Position numbers and translations under genes: made by a program. The notes under the pieces are model-generated. The model saw only the letters and a list, made by a program, of their open reading frames with translations, was not told the origin of the DNA and made no database searches. From the NCBI GenBank assembly GCA_016708725.1, contig JADJFE010000008.1, forward strand, positions 1-64,000: 64,000 nucleotides of DNA, given 5' to 3'. Shown here piece by piece: positions 1 to 9,302 of the stretch (positions are counted from its first letter, which is position 1; each line of letters begins with the position of its first letter). Source of the DNA: Candidatus Aalborgicola bjergmarkensis (GTDB taxonomy: Bacteria; Pseudomonadota; Gammaproteobacteria; Burkholderiales; Burkholderiaceae_C).

Positions 1-678
1 GCAACGGCTGGTTTGGACGTTGCAATTAAGGATCTTTCCGATGTGGCTAATAAACCAAAGTTGCTGATTGCTCGCACTCGCAACGATGGCATTTCCTACA
101 CCCTGCCGCTGGGCCCCATCGGCCTGACCCTGGCGCACTACGAGGCTGATGCTTCTGCTGGCTTGGGTCTGGGTGTCGGTGCAGCTGGTTCTAAGTCTCA
201 ACGCTACGACCAGCTGGGTGTTTCCTACGCAGCAGCGGGTCCCCTGGCAGGCAACATCCAGTATCTGTCCTATGACAACCGCAATGGTCCTACAACCTAC
301 AAGGATCAGATCCGTTTGGGGGGTCGCTATGACCTGGGCATGGCCAAAGTCGGCCTTGCCTACCAGGTCGTGAACTATGAATCCGGCAAGGATATTTCCG
401 GCAAGGAGCGCACCCCCAAGGTTACGCAATATCTGCTCGGTGCCAGCGTTCCTGTCGGTCCGGTCAGTGTTGGCTTGAACTATGCCAAGCGGACCAACGA
501 CGACTTTGGCGTAGCAGGTCTGTACAAGGATGGCGACCAGGCCGGTTACCTGCTGGGCGCGAAGTATTCTTTGAGCAAGCGCACCAGTCTGGACTTCCAG
601 TACTCCAACTTTGAAGCCGCTGTGAACGCCGTGGACAGATCTGAAAACGTGTATTTATTGATGTCGCACACGTTCTAA
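1..678 (+). CDS. Gram-negative porin, C-terminal part (start outside window)
   Basis: The frame is open from base 1, so the gene begins upstream; 225 residues are visible. The sequence has alternating amphipathic beta strands and glycine/tyrosine-rich stretches and ends in His-Thr-Phe, the C-terminal aromatic signature that outer-membrane barrels use for BAM-dependent assembly. It resembles the general trimeric porins of Burkholderiales (porin_4/OmpC-like), which let small hydrophilic solutes through the outer membrane. It is paralogous to the porin at 9303-10508: both share a GLGVGAAG stretch, a YDNR motif and a DLGMAK motif in the same order. An intrinsic terminator follows 53 bases after the stop. 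Confidence 0.9.
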   Translation, partial: ATAGLDVAIKDLSDVANKPKLLIARTRNDGISYTLPLGPIGLTLAHYEADASAGLGLGVGAAGSKSQRYDQLGVSYAAAGPLAGNIQYLSYDNRNGPTTYKDQIRLGGRYDLGMAKVGLAYQVVNYESGKDISGKERTPKVTQYLLGASVPVGPVSVGLNYAKRTNDDFGVAGLYKDGDQAGYLLGAKYSLSKRTSLDFQYSNFEAAVNAVDRSENVYLLMSHTF

Positions 679-730
679 TCTGCACTAGCCTGCGCTGGCC
701 TTGCGCCAGTCCTGTTTTGACAGATAACAA

Positions 731-764
731 AAACCTCTTGGCAGTAATGCCAAGAGGTTTTTTT
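731..764 (+). terminator. Rho-independent terminator after the first porin
   Basis: A perfect 10-bp stem (734-743 with 748-757, arms CCTCTTGGCA and TGCCAAGAGG) closes a GTAA loop and is followed by seven T (758-764). An A-run precedes the stem, so it may also work on the minus strand for the leftward gene that stops at 920. Confidence 0.92.
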
Positions 765-919
765 ATGTATGCACCATCAGGTGCATGCTGCGCTGCCAAA
801 GCGACACGAATGGCATCCAGCGTCTATGTATCCAGCAAGCGCATCTGATGGCGATGCCCCTCGAAATTGGTGATGCATTTGAGCATTCGGATGGCTTTTT
901 CGATCATGACCATATGCGC

Positions 920-1735
920 CTATTTTTCAAAGGAAAGGTACAAAAAAATGCCATTGTCATTTTCAGATGGGCCAATCCCGATAGGGAAACTGACCCCGGT
1001 GACAACCTGCCAACCCGACGCGTAATTCTTGGCGTAGCGAAAGCCAGGATTAATAAATTCTGACTTCTCCCAAACCAATGAACCATCGGGCTGAATCACC
1101 TGATTTTCGGTTTTGGCGTATTCGACAAGGAAGTTCAACGTTTCCGAATGAAGGTAGACCACACTGGCGCCCATATTGATCCCACGAATATCTGCTTGAA
1201 CGCCAGATGCCTCACGAGCATTTGGCGTGTAAGTTGTGCCTGCGTTCCAATGACTGACCCAATTTTCAGCAAGGTTAACACTAAGCGGAATATTGACTTG
1301 GTAGCCCATTGCGCCATTGCCTAGGCTTTCACGGTACTTTCCAGTAGGAAGGATGATTGAGAGTCTGGGGGACAGAGCCCAATCGTCAGTTTTGACCAAT
1401 TGATAACGATAGTTGATGCCAATATCACCAAAACCTGTCTGATGGGTAGGGTCTGCGGAAACACGCACTATCGGAACTGTGTAAGAGAACTGATGGTTCT
1501 GATTTGGCAGCGGCATTTCGTGGGTGAACGTATACAGCCACTCGTTTGTTCTTTTTGAGTATTGAAATGACTGAATGTACTGAATGACACCATCTTCTTG
1601 GTTGTACGCCTCTTCAATCAAAAATGAGTTGTCTTCAATTCGCTTCTTTTCCTCAGCGAACGAATCTGATGTAGTCAGAAGTAGAAAAGGGGCCAACAGA
1701 GTAATGCTGGCAATGAGGAAAGGTTGGCTGTGCAT
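920..1735 (-). CDS. Outer-membrane beta-barrel protein (phenol MetA-like family)
   Basis: The 271-residue protein starts with a signal peptide (hydrophobic core at residues 6-22, likely cleavage after SFA near residue 28). The rest is beta-rich, with a GFGDIGINYRYQL-type strand and an LPTGKY motif, as in the MetA-pathway/transporter barrel family (PF13557). It ends in Phe-Glu-Lys rather than Phe. It lies 101 bases downstream of czcA in the same direction and may be the last gene of the efflux operon, but a metal-related role is inferred from position only. Members of this family are often annotated simply as 'transporter'. Confidence 0.7.
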   Translation of the reverse strand: MHSQPFLIASITLLAPFLLLTTSDSFAEEKKRIEDNSFLIEEAYNQEDGVIQYIQSFQYSKRTNEWLYTFTHEMPLPNQNHQFSYTVPIVRVSADPTHQTGFGDIGINYRYQLVKTDDWALSPRLSIILPTGKYRESLGNGAMGYQVNIPLSVNLAENWVSHWNAGTTYTPNAREASGVQADIRGINMGASVVYLHSETLNFLVEYAKTENQVIQPDGSLVWEKSEFINPGFRYAKNYASGWQVVTGVSFPIGIGPSENDNGIFLYLSFEK

Positions 1736-1836
1736 AATTGATTTCCGAGTGTCTTAATGTTGACTAAAAATTAAATATCGATTCAGAGAATGGTTCAAAC
1801 TCCGAATCGTAATTTTATTGCAACGAAATCGAAGTA

Positions 1837-4800
1837 CTACCCAGCCTGCGGATGCACTGGTTCGGCAGAGACATCTTCCACTTGCTCGTCTGGCCGATGG
1901 GCCAATCGATAAAGAATGGGAAGAACGAGTAGCGTCAGCAATGCGGAGGACAAAATGCCGCCGATCACCACAGTGGCCAGGGGGCGCTGCACCTCAGCGC
2001 CGGTTCCGACGGCGATGGCCATCGGGATGAAGCCTAAGGGCGCCACCAGTGATGTCATCAACACTGGCCGGAGCTGTGTCAAGGCACCTTCGCGGATAGC
2101 GGTATCCAATGGTGTTCCTCGTTCGCGTAGGCTGCGGATGTAGGAGATCATCACGAGGCCATTGAGCACCGCGACACCAAACAGCGCGATGAAGCCCACG
2201 GCCGCCGAAATCGACATGGGAATGTCGCGCAGCCACAGTGCCAGGATGCCGCCAGTCAATGCAAATGGAATGCCCGTGAAAACGAGCAAACCATCCTTGG
2301 CGTTGCCGAACATCGCGAACAGCAACACGAACACCAAGAGCAGCGAGACCGGGACGACGATCTGTAGACGTTGTGTGGCTGATTGCAGATTCTCAAAGGT
2401 GCCGCCCCAGCTCGTCCAGTACCCCGGAGGGATTTTGACCTGTGCCAAGGCCGCTTCTGCATCCGCGAAGAAAGAGCCTACGTCTCTGCCACGGACATTG
2501 GCACTCACCACAATGCGGCGCTTGCCGTTTTCTCGGCTGACTTGATTGGGTCCAGGTGCGAGTTCGAAGTTCGCTACTTCGGCCAGTTGAATGAAGTTGG
2601 TGCGCCCTTCGGCACCGCCTGTGCCTACGCCGCTCGGCAAGGGAATGGGTAAGCGCTTCATGCCCTCAAGGTCGTTGCGCAGAAATTCTGGCAACCGAAC
2701 CAGAATGTCGAATCGACGGTCTCCTTCAAACAACGTACCGGCCTCACGCCCTCCGATGGCCGTGGCCACTGCGTCTTGGACATCGGCCACGTTCAGCCCG
2801 TAGCGGGCGGTTTTCTGGCGGTCAATATTCACGGTCAGCATCGGCAATCCAGTGGTTTGCTCAACTTTGACCTCAGACGCACCCTGGATTTTCTGCAGCA
2901 TTGATGAGACTTCTTCGGCCGTCCTGTTCAAGACATCCATGTCGTCGCCAAAGATCTTTACCGCGACATCACTGCGAACGCCTGAAATGAGTTCGTTGAA
3001 ACGCAGTTGAATTGGCTGAGAGAACTCGTAGTTGTTGCCCGGAATCTTGCCAACGACCTCTTGTACCGCTGCCAGCAGTTCGTCACGTGACTTGCGAGGC
3101 TTCGGCCACTCTGACTGCGGCTTGAGCATGATGTAACCGTCGGAGATGTTCGGGGGCATCGGGTCAGAAGCAATTTCCGCCGTTCCAGTGCGCGCAAAGA
3201 TGCGGTCAATCTCAGGAAACTTGGCTTTGAGCGTCGCTTCCAATTGCTGCTGCATCGCCACCGACTGCGACAAACTGGTACCTGGAATGCGCAAGGCCTG
3301 AATGGCGAAGTCGCCTTCGTTCAAGCTGGGCACAAACTCGCTGCCCATGCGGGTTGCGATCAAGCCACACAAAACCACCGCTACTGCGGCGATGGTCAAG
3401 ACGATGGCCTTGGCAGCCATGACGCGATCCAGCAAGGGGGCGTACCAGCGTTTGGCTTGCGCCATAAGCCAGTTTTCCTTCTCGCTAACACGGTGACCAA
3501 TGAACAGCGCGACCGCTGCCGGGATGAAAGTCACCGACAGGATCAGCGCACCAACGAGCGCCGCGACCACGGTGAACGCCATCGGATGGAACATTTTCCC
3601 TTCAACACCGGTCAGTGCGAAAATGGGCAGGTACACAACCATGATGATGACTTGACCAAACAAGAGCGCGCGGCGTGATTCCATGGAGGCTAGGAATACC
3701 TCGTGAAAACGTTCCGAGCGCGTCAAAGACCTGCCGTACTGCGCTTGTGCATGGGCGAGACGACGGACACAGTTCTCGACGATCACAACCGCTCCGTCGA
3801 TGATGATGCCGAAGTCCAGTGCCCCAAGGCTCATCAAATTGGCACTCACCTTGTAAGTCACCATCCCCGTGAAGGTAAACAACATCGACAAGGGAATCAC
3901 GGTTGCCGTGATGATGGCCGCGCGAATATTGCCCAAGAACAGGAACAGAATCACGATCACCAAGATCGCACCTTCCAACAAGTTCTTCTTTACCGTGCTG
4001 ATGGCCTTGTCCACCAAGACAGTACGGTCGTAGACAGTGGTGGCATGCACGCCTTCGGGCAGGCTGCGGTTGATTTCCAGCATTTTCTTGTCGACGGCTT
4101 GGGAAACTGTTCGACTGTTCTGACCGATGAGCATAAAGACCGTGCCCAGCACCGCTTCACGCCCGTTGTCTGTGGCCGCACCCGTGCGCAGTTCACGCCC
4201 AATCCCCACCTCGGCCACATCACGCACCCGGATGGGTACCCCACCGGCGCTGCTGAGGATCACGTTACCGATGTCTTCCAGTGTTTTGACCTGGCCGGGA
4301 GCACGGATCAGATATTGCTCGCCACGTTTTTCGATATAGCCCGCACCCACGTTGCCGTTGTTACGCTCCAATGCCGTGACGATGTCTTGCAAGGTGACAC
4401 CCAGTGCGGCGAGCCGCTCGGGTCTCGGTGATACCTGGTATTCCTTGGCATAGCCGCCCATCGAGTTGATTTCTGTGACGCCAGGCACGTTACGCAACTG
4501 CGGCTTGATGATCCAGTCCTGAATCTCGCGCAGATCGGTGGCCGTATAGGGCTGGCCATCAGGTTTCTTCGCACCATCCCTGGCTTCGACCACCCACAAG
4601 TAAATCTCACCCAAACCCGTCGAAATCGGCCCCATCGCCGGGGTGATGCCAGAGGGCAGCTTGTCACGAGCTTCCTGGATGCGTTCGTTGACCAGTTGCC
4701 GCGCAAAGTAGATGTCGGTGCCGTCCTTAAAGATCACCGTCACCTGCGACAGCCCGTAGCGGGACAGGGAGCGGGTTTGCTCCAGGTTGGGAAGGCCCGC

Positions 4801-5019
4801 CATCACGGTTTCAATCGGGTAAGTCACCCGTTGTTCGGTCTCCAGCGGCGAGTACCCCGGCGCTTGGGTGTTGATTTGCACCTGGATGTTGGTGATGTCT
4901 GGAACGGCATCAATGGGCAGTTTTTGGTAGTTGAATATGCCGATGACTGCCATACCGATGACCGCCAACAATACCAGCCATCGGTGTTCGATGGTCATGC
5001 GAATAAGTTTTTCAAACAT
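1837..5019 (-). CDS. czcA: Heavy-metal RND efflux pump, inner-membrane subunit (CzcA/CusA family)
   Basis: At 1060 residues this is full length for a heavy-metal-efflux RND permease. The pump takes metal cations from the periplasm or cytoplasm and drives them through a CzcB-CzcC tunnel using proton import. Visible hallmarks are the N-terminal transmembrane helix (residues 12-30), two large periplasmic loops, and the proton-relay motif DFGIIIDGAVVIVEN in TM4 with the Asp/Asp/Glu residues typical of CzcA. The motif favours divalent ions (Zn, Co, Cd, Ni) over CusA-type Cu(I)/Ag(I), but the substrate cannot be fixed from sequence alone. It is 16 bases downstream of czcB. The ATG is set by the canonical MFEKLIRMTIEHR start of the family. 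Confidence 0.95.
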   Translation of the reverse strand: MFEKLIRMTIEHRWLVLLAVIGMAVIGIFNYQKLPIDAVPDITNIQVQINTQAPGYSPLETEQRVTYPIETVMAGLPNLEQTRSLSRYGLSQVTVIFKDGTDIYFARQLVNERIQEARDKLPSGITPAMGPISTGLGEIYLWVVEARDGAKKPDGQPYTATDLREIQDWIIKPQLRNVPGVTEINSMGGYAKEYQVSPRPERLAALGVTLQDIVTALERNNGNVGAGYIEKRGEQYLIRAPGQVKTLEDIGNVILSSAGGVPIRVRDVAEVGIGRELRTGAATDNGREAVLGTVFMLIGQNSRTVSQAVDKKMLEINRSLPEGVHATTVYDRTVLVDKAISTVKKNLLEGAILVIVILFLFLGNIRAAIITATVIPLSMLFTFTGMVTYKVSANLMSLGALDFGIIIDGAVVIVENCVRRLAHAQAQYGRSLTRSERFHEVFLASMESRRALLFGQVIIMVVYLPIFALTGVEGKMFHPMAFTVVAALVGALILSVTFIPAAVALFIGHRVSEKENWLMAQAKRWYAPLLDRVMAAKAIVLTIAAVAVVLCGLIATRMGSEFVPSLNEGDFAIQALRIPGTSLSQSVAMQQQLEATLKAKFPEIDRIFARTGTAEIASDPMPPNISDGYIMLKPQSEWPKPRKSRDELLAAVQEVVGKIPGNNYEFSQPIQLRFNELISGVRSDVAVKIFGDDMDVLNRTAEEVSSMLQKIQGASEVKVEQTTGLPMLTVNIDRQKTARYGLNVADVQDAVATAIGGREAGTLFEGDRRFDILVRLPEFLRNDLEGMKRLPIPLPSGVGTGGAEGRTNFIQLAEVANFELAPGPNQVSRENGKRRIVVSANVRGRDVGSFFADAEAALAQVKIPPGYWTSWGGTFENLQSATQRLQIVVPVSLLLVFVLLFAMFGNAKDGLLVFTGIPFALTGGILALWLRDIPMSISAAVGFIALFGVAVLNGLVMISYIRSLRERGTPLDTAIREGALTQLRPVLMTSLVAPLGFIPMAIAVGTGAEVQRPLATVVIGGILSSALLTLLVLPILYRLAHRPDEQVEDVSAEPVHPQAG

Positions 5020-5035
5020 GGTCGTTGCTCTTGTT

Positions 5036-6634
5036 TTAGTGGGCGTGTTCGGCAGAGGCTTTGCCGAGTTCAGACTTCACGACAAAGCTGCCTGCCGCTG
5101 CATAGGGAGTCCCCGATTTGAACCCTTGCAGCACCTCAACGCGCTTGCCATCACTGCGGCCCAATTGCACGGGCTGGGCAATGAAACCGCCATTCACCTT
5201 GAGGAATACGACGGGCTTGTCGCCCACGGTCTGAATGGCATCACTGACTACGGTCACGGGAACATCCGCCTCCGATGAAGTCACTTCCACACTGACAAAT
5301 AGACCGGGACGCCAAGCACCTTTGGGGTTGGCCAAGACTACGCGGGCCTTGGCCATACGGGTCTGCTCTCCGATCAATGGCCCCACAAAAGAGATGGTTC
5401 CAGTCGCGCTCATATCGAAGGCTGTCGCTTTGATGGTGGCCTTCTCGCCAACCTTGACCAATGGCAAATCCTTCGCGGGCACGTTGATTTCGGCCCAGAC
5501 CTGTCCCAGGTCAGACACGGTAAACACGGCTGCATCTTCCTTGACGGCCTCACCCAGGCTCAGATGTTTTTCGATCACCAAACCGTCGAATGGCGCGCGC
5601 AACTCAAAGCGATTGAGCCCCCCCGAAGAGACTGATGTCAGACCCAAGGCGGACAGCTTCTGCTGGGCGTTGGTCACCGCGACCTCTGCTTCGTGCAAGA
5701 CTTGGGCAGCTTGCAGATAGTCCTGCTCGGCAGATATCTTCTGCTCCCAGAGTCGTTTCTCACGCTCAAAGGTGGTCTTGGCCAAGCTCAGTCGCTTTTG
5801 CGCCGTCTGCAACTCGCTGCGCTGCTCAGACGCATCCGGGCTGGCGATGACGGCCAGAACCTGGCCCTTCTTGACGGCTTGCCCCAGACTGGCTTGAGCA
5901 CTCTCAACCACACCCGCAATGCGCGGAACAACGTGCGATGTTCGGTCTTCATTCAGGCGAATTTCACCCGGCAATTGCAAGGTAAATCGGATACGAGCGG
6001 CACCAGCCGTGTCGATGCCAATGGATGCTGCCTTGATTTGTGCATCGCTGAGTTCGACCTTTCCTTCCTCCTGGTTCAAAACGAACATGAAGGGTTCGGC
6101 TGAAGTCTGGGCAACAATGTTGATCTCGAACGCATGTGGCTCCGGCACCACCTCGCGGCTCAACAAGCTGGCCTTGTCGGGCACGAAGCTGAGGGTCTGC
6201 TTTTCACCGGTCAAACGCGTAATGGTGGCGCTGACTTTGGCGGCATTGTTCGGGAGCGGCTGGACCTTGTTGAACAGCCATATCCGTAGGCGTGGTTCAC
6301 CGCCGTCCTCGGTCAGCAACGCTTCCAGCCCGAAATCCGACTCCTTAAACAGCTTGCCGCCATGTGGCCCCTTGCTCGGACCTTCATGGTGCTCGCCGTC
6401 CACGTGGCCCTTGTCGTGATCGTGCCCATCTCCACTTGCCTTGTCGTGGTGCTCGCCATCACTGTGTGCTTTCGCTTCAACGTGGCTACCATGGCCGTGG
6501 CCGTCATCTTCCGCTGTCTTGGGTGTCTTGTTGCTGAGAATGCCGATGCCCAGTAGAACGCCCATTGTGGTGATCGCAGCGATGGCGATCAATTGCTTTT
6601 TGCTGATGTTCTGCTTGTTCGTGTCGATTTTCAT
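5036..6634 (-). CDS. czcB: RND periplasmic adaptor (membrane-fusion) subunit with His-rich N-terminus
   Basis: The 532-residue membrane-fusion protein joins the RND pump to the outer-membrane channel. It has an N-terminal membrane anchor (residues 14-34). A low-complexity His/Asp/Gly stretch follows at about residues 44-92, with many HxH/HxD pairs suited to metal capture. Then come the lipoyl/barrel-sandwich half-motifs and an alpha-hairpin (about 270-330), and a beta-barrel with a C-terminal membrane-proximal domain. The His-rich extension is usual in CzcB but long here. It starts 2 bases after the czcC stop, so the two are one transcript and probably translationally coupled. Confidence 0.94.
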   Translation of the reverse strand: MKIDTNKQNISKKQLIAIAAITTMGVLLGIGILSNKTPKTAEDDGHGHGSHVEAKAHSDGEHHDKASGDGHDHDKGHVDGEHHEGPSKGPHGGKLFKESDFGLEALLTEDGGEPRLRIWLFNKVQPLPNNAAKVSATITRLTGEKQTLSFVPDKASLLSREVVPEPHAFEINIVAQTSAEPFMFVLNQEEGKVELSDAQIKAASIGIDTAGAARIRFTLQLPGEIRLNEDRTSHVVPRIAGVVESAQASLGQAVKKGQVLAVIASPDASEQRSELQTAQKRLSLAKTTFEREKRLWEQKISAEQDYLQAAQVLHEAEVAVTNAQQKLSALGLTSVSSGGLNRFELRAPFDGLVIEKHLSLGEAVKEDAAVFTVSDLGQVWAEINVPAKDLPLVKVGEKATIKATAFDMSATGTISFVGPLIGEQTRMAKARVVLANPKGAWRPGLFVSVEVTSSEADVPVTVVSDAIQTVGDKPVVFLKVNGGFIAQPVQLGRSDGKRVEVLQGFKSGTPYAAAGSFVVKSELGKASAEHAH

Positions 6635-6636
6635 GT

Positions 6637-7989
6637 TTACTCCTGGTTAGCTGGCTTGTCGGCATTCGGGGTGGACTCGCCAAGCACCCGGTCAATGTCC
6701 GCCGCTGCGCGATGCGCTTCGGCCAATGCCTTGAGGTATTGGGACTTGGCCGCGAAGTAGGTGCGCTGCGCGTCCAGCACTTCCAGGAAGTTGAACTTAC
6801 CGTTTTCAAATCCGATGGTGGCTGCGTTGTAGGCACTCTGGGCTCCGGGCAGTATGTCGCGTTGCAGTACATCGACTTCCCCGCGAACTGCGTCCAGCCG
6901 CTCGCGGGCTTGCATGACCTCTGTGCTCACGCGCACATTCAAAGTCTGGAATTCGTCCCGTGCTTTGTCTTCACGCTTCAGCGCTTCGAGCAAGTTACCC
7001 TGGTTGCGATCAAACAATGGCAACGGCACGGAAACACCGAACAGCAGTTGGTCGCGTTGCAACTCATTGGGGCGTTTAACGCCAAAACTGAGGGTGACAT
7101 CGGGTACCCGCTTGCTGCGCTCCACATGGACCAGCGATTTGCGGCGCTCCACCTCTAGCTGCGCGCGACGCAAGGTTGGTGAGGCCGACAGGCGTTGCTG
7201 GATGCTGTCGAAGCTTGGGACGACAGGAAGCGTTTCGACACTGCCCGCAACGAGAGTGAAGCGGGGTGGATTGACACCCAGCAAGCTGGCCAGACGCCCC
7301 CGAGCGCTGCGCTGTTCGCTCTGTGCCTGTGCCAGTTCAACGCGTACCCCTGCCTCGGCTACCCGAGCCTTGGTTTCATCGACAGGAGAAACTCTGCCCG
7401 CCGCCACACGCTTGGCAACGGCGTCAGTCGCCTTTCGTGCCAGATCGACACTGTCTTGCGCGAGTGTTGCGCGCTCCTGGGCTGCCAGGGTCTCGAAGAA
7501 GGTAGCGACGACTGCAGCACGAATTTCAATGCGCCGTACATTCAGTTCTTCTACTGCAATATCGCGCCCTAGTTCGGCCACCGCGATACGCTCGGCGCGC
7601 TTGCCACCCATTTCGACGGGCAGGTTGATCTGCACGCTTTGTGTACGGGTCTGGGCGCTCTGGTCTTCCAATGAATAGGCCAGCTCTGGATTGGGGCGCA
7701 CTTGCCCCTGAAGCACCTGCCCTTCAGTCGCCTCAATTTCACGTTTTGCGACGGTCAGGTCTGGATTGCTTTCTAGCGCTAGCGCGATGGCCCTCTGAAG
7801 CGTTAATGCAATCACCGCTTCGGCTTGCGATTCAGACCTGGGCGTGCGGTTGGTTTGCACAGCAGGCAGCGACTGCGCGAAAGCCAACCCTGCCGTGACC
7901 GCCATGAGCAAGACCGGTATGGCTGCCTTTTTGGTCGCCATGAAGACGGGAAATGATGCCCGTTGTTTGTAATTGTGAATACTATTCAA
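6637..7989 (-). CDS. czcC: TolC-family outer-membrane channel of the Czc pump
   Basis: This is a TolC/OEP family protein forming the outer-membrane exit duct. Two OEP repeats of long amphipathic helices are visible (about residues 45-230 and 250-435), with the FFETLAAQER and FNFLEVLDAQRTYF signatures. The start is uncertain. The TTG at 7989 has a good GGAG ribosome site 8 bases upstream and gives 450 residues. The ATG at 7941 gives a compact signal peptide (MATKKAAIPVLL...GLAFAQ) but has no obvious Shine-Dalgarno sequence. czcB follows after 2 bases. Confidence 0.92.
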   Translation of the reverse strand: MNSIHNYKQRASFPVFMATKKAAIPVLLMAVTAGLAFAQSLPAVQTNRTPRSESQAEAVIALTLQRAIALALESNPDLTVAKREIEATEGQVLQGQVRPNPELAYSLEDQSAQTRTQSVQINLPVEMGGKRAERIAVAELGRDIAVEELNVRRIEIRAAVVATFFETLAAQERATLAQDSVDLARKATDAVAKRVAAGRVSPVDETKARVAEAGVRVELAQAQSEQRSARGRLASLLGVNPPRFTLVAGSVETLPVVPSFDSIQQRLSASPTLRRAQLEVERRKSLVHVERSKRVPDVTLSFGVKRPNELQRDQLLFGVSVPLPLFDRNQGNLLEALKREDKARDEFQTLNVRVSTEVMQARERLDAVRGEVDVLQRDILPGAQSAYNAATIGFENGKFNFLEVLDAQRTYFAAKSQYLKALAEAHRAAADIDRVLGESTPNADKPANQE

Positions 7990-8155
7990 ATCCGATTCTC
8001 CATTGATTTCAAATACGCAAGGAAATCGGCGGAGAGCGATCCGAATGGTTGCCTACTACATCGTCACGTCAGCGGCGCAAAGGCGGCTTTCTGCGGCCAC
8101 GCGCCAAGCGCGACTGCTTGAGTGACAACGAGGGAATGAACACGCTCCCCGCCGG

Positions 8156-8509
8156 TCAGGCGAGAACGCGCCACTGTGGGCGTTCTAAGCGTTCGAAAGG
8201 TGGCGGTGTGAGACGCGCCCAGTAGTCCGCTGCATCCATGGATGAGCGGGCTATTGGTGAGAACGCTGCCTCCCCAGGAAGGGCGGATGAGCATCCGGCA
8301 TGGCAGAACGCGCAATCAGGATCACCGCTGCCGATATTGGCTGGATCGGGTGCTGCTTCTTTTCCATCAGCAGCCTTGTGCTGATGGTCATGGTGGCCAA
8401 AATGCCTGGCTGCAGCTCCAATTTCGTGCTGGCAATAGCTAGCCACTGCCGCCCAGCCAGCCTGTAGCGGCATGAATACCAATAAAATAATTACCAACCA
8501 TTTACGCAT
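8156..8509 (-). CDS. czcI: CzcI-like small periplasmic metal-response protein
   Basis: The 117-residue protein has a signal peptide (MRKWLVIILLVFMPLQAGWA), then a His-rich segment (HFGHHDHQHK) and a Cys cluster (CAFCHAGC), all potential metal ligands. Size, layout and position upstream of czcCBA match CzcI of Cupriavidus, a small periplasmic protein thought to modulate czc expression. The open frame continues upstream to 8749, but that part runs into the dispersed element at 8597-9109, so the ATG at 8509 is preferred. It is 166 bases upstream of czcC on the same strand and probably heads the operon. Confidence 0.82.
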   Translation of the reverse strand: MRKWLVIILLVFMPLQAGWAAVASYCQHEIGAAARHFGHHDHQHKAADGKEAAPDPANIGSGDPDCAFCHAGCSSALPGEAAFSPIARSSMDAADYWARLTPPPFERLERPQWRVLA

Positions 8510-8596
8510 AGGGGCGCCAGTGTAACAGCGATAGACTGCTCCATGAATGCATGCCGGGTGGTAGCAGGGGTGCAGCCGATCTTGCAACCTCAATCC

Positions 8597-9109
8597 GGCT
8601 TCCCACTTAAAGCGGGACAGCACGCTTGGCACTTTGTGGGAGTGGCGGGAGCCGCGAATTCGCGCCTTCCGGCGCTCGATGGCAAGCTGGTCGGGCAAAA
8701 CCAGCAGAGGAAAACGGCGCACTTGGGTGTTGACAGCGCCAAAAACCATACCAGCGTCGATTTCCGGGTGGATTTGTGACAGGCTCCGGGATACTCCCAG
8801 TCAAGGCTAAATTGCTCCTGATACAATAGCTGCTCCCGCTTATCACATAAGTCTTACAGCCAGATTTGTCATGCAAAAACACCCGACAACGGCCCGTTTT
8901 GATGCCTCATGGCGGTATCAGCATCGCGTTGACCGGTTTTAAAGGGAGAAATTCAAGGCAAATCTGGCTGTACGCCTTATGGTGTAAGCGGGAGTAGCTA
9001 TGTTTTTTGCAAAGACAGCGCCGCAAGCGGGACAACACGCCTGGCACTTTGTGGTCCTGCCTACACGGAAATGACAATGCCTCGCCTGTCCCGCCTTAAG
9101 TGGGAAGCC
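8597..9109. mobile_element. Dispersed MITE-like element, copy 1 (513 bp) with 8-bp target duplication
   Basis: The ends are inverted repeats beginning GGCTTCCCACTTAA (8597) and ending in GTGGGAAGCC (9109). They are flanked by the direct repeat CTCAATCC at 8589-8596 and 9110-9117, as expected of a transposed element. No transposase gene is inside. An inner palindromic core (8828-8999) starts and ends with AGCT and has long imperfect complementary arms. The same core occurs at 16614-16795, 39631-39803 and 52796-52967. The element separates the czc cluster from the second porin; the rest of 8510-9302 has no gene. Confidence 0.8.
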
Positions 9110-9302
9110 CTCAATCCAGCACTGGCAGCGGATAAAGTTGCATGCAAGCAACACATCGTTCGCATTGCTGCCACAGTATTGAATATTTCAAGTCAAAATA
9201 CAGCTATCAGCCAAGTATTTTGGTCAAATTGCGACTGTTTGAAAGAGGTGGTGTGTGTTCATGCCATCGTTTTGTTTATCAACTTGTACTGGAATCAACA
9301 CC

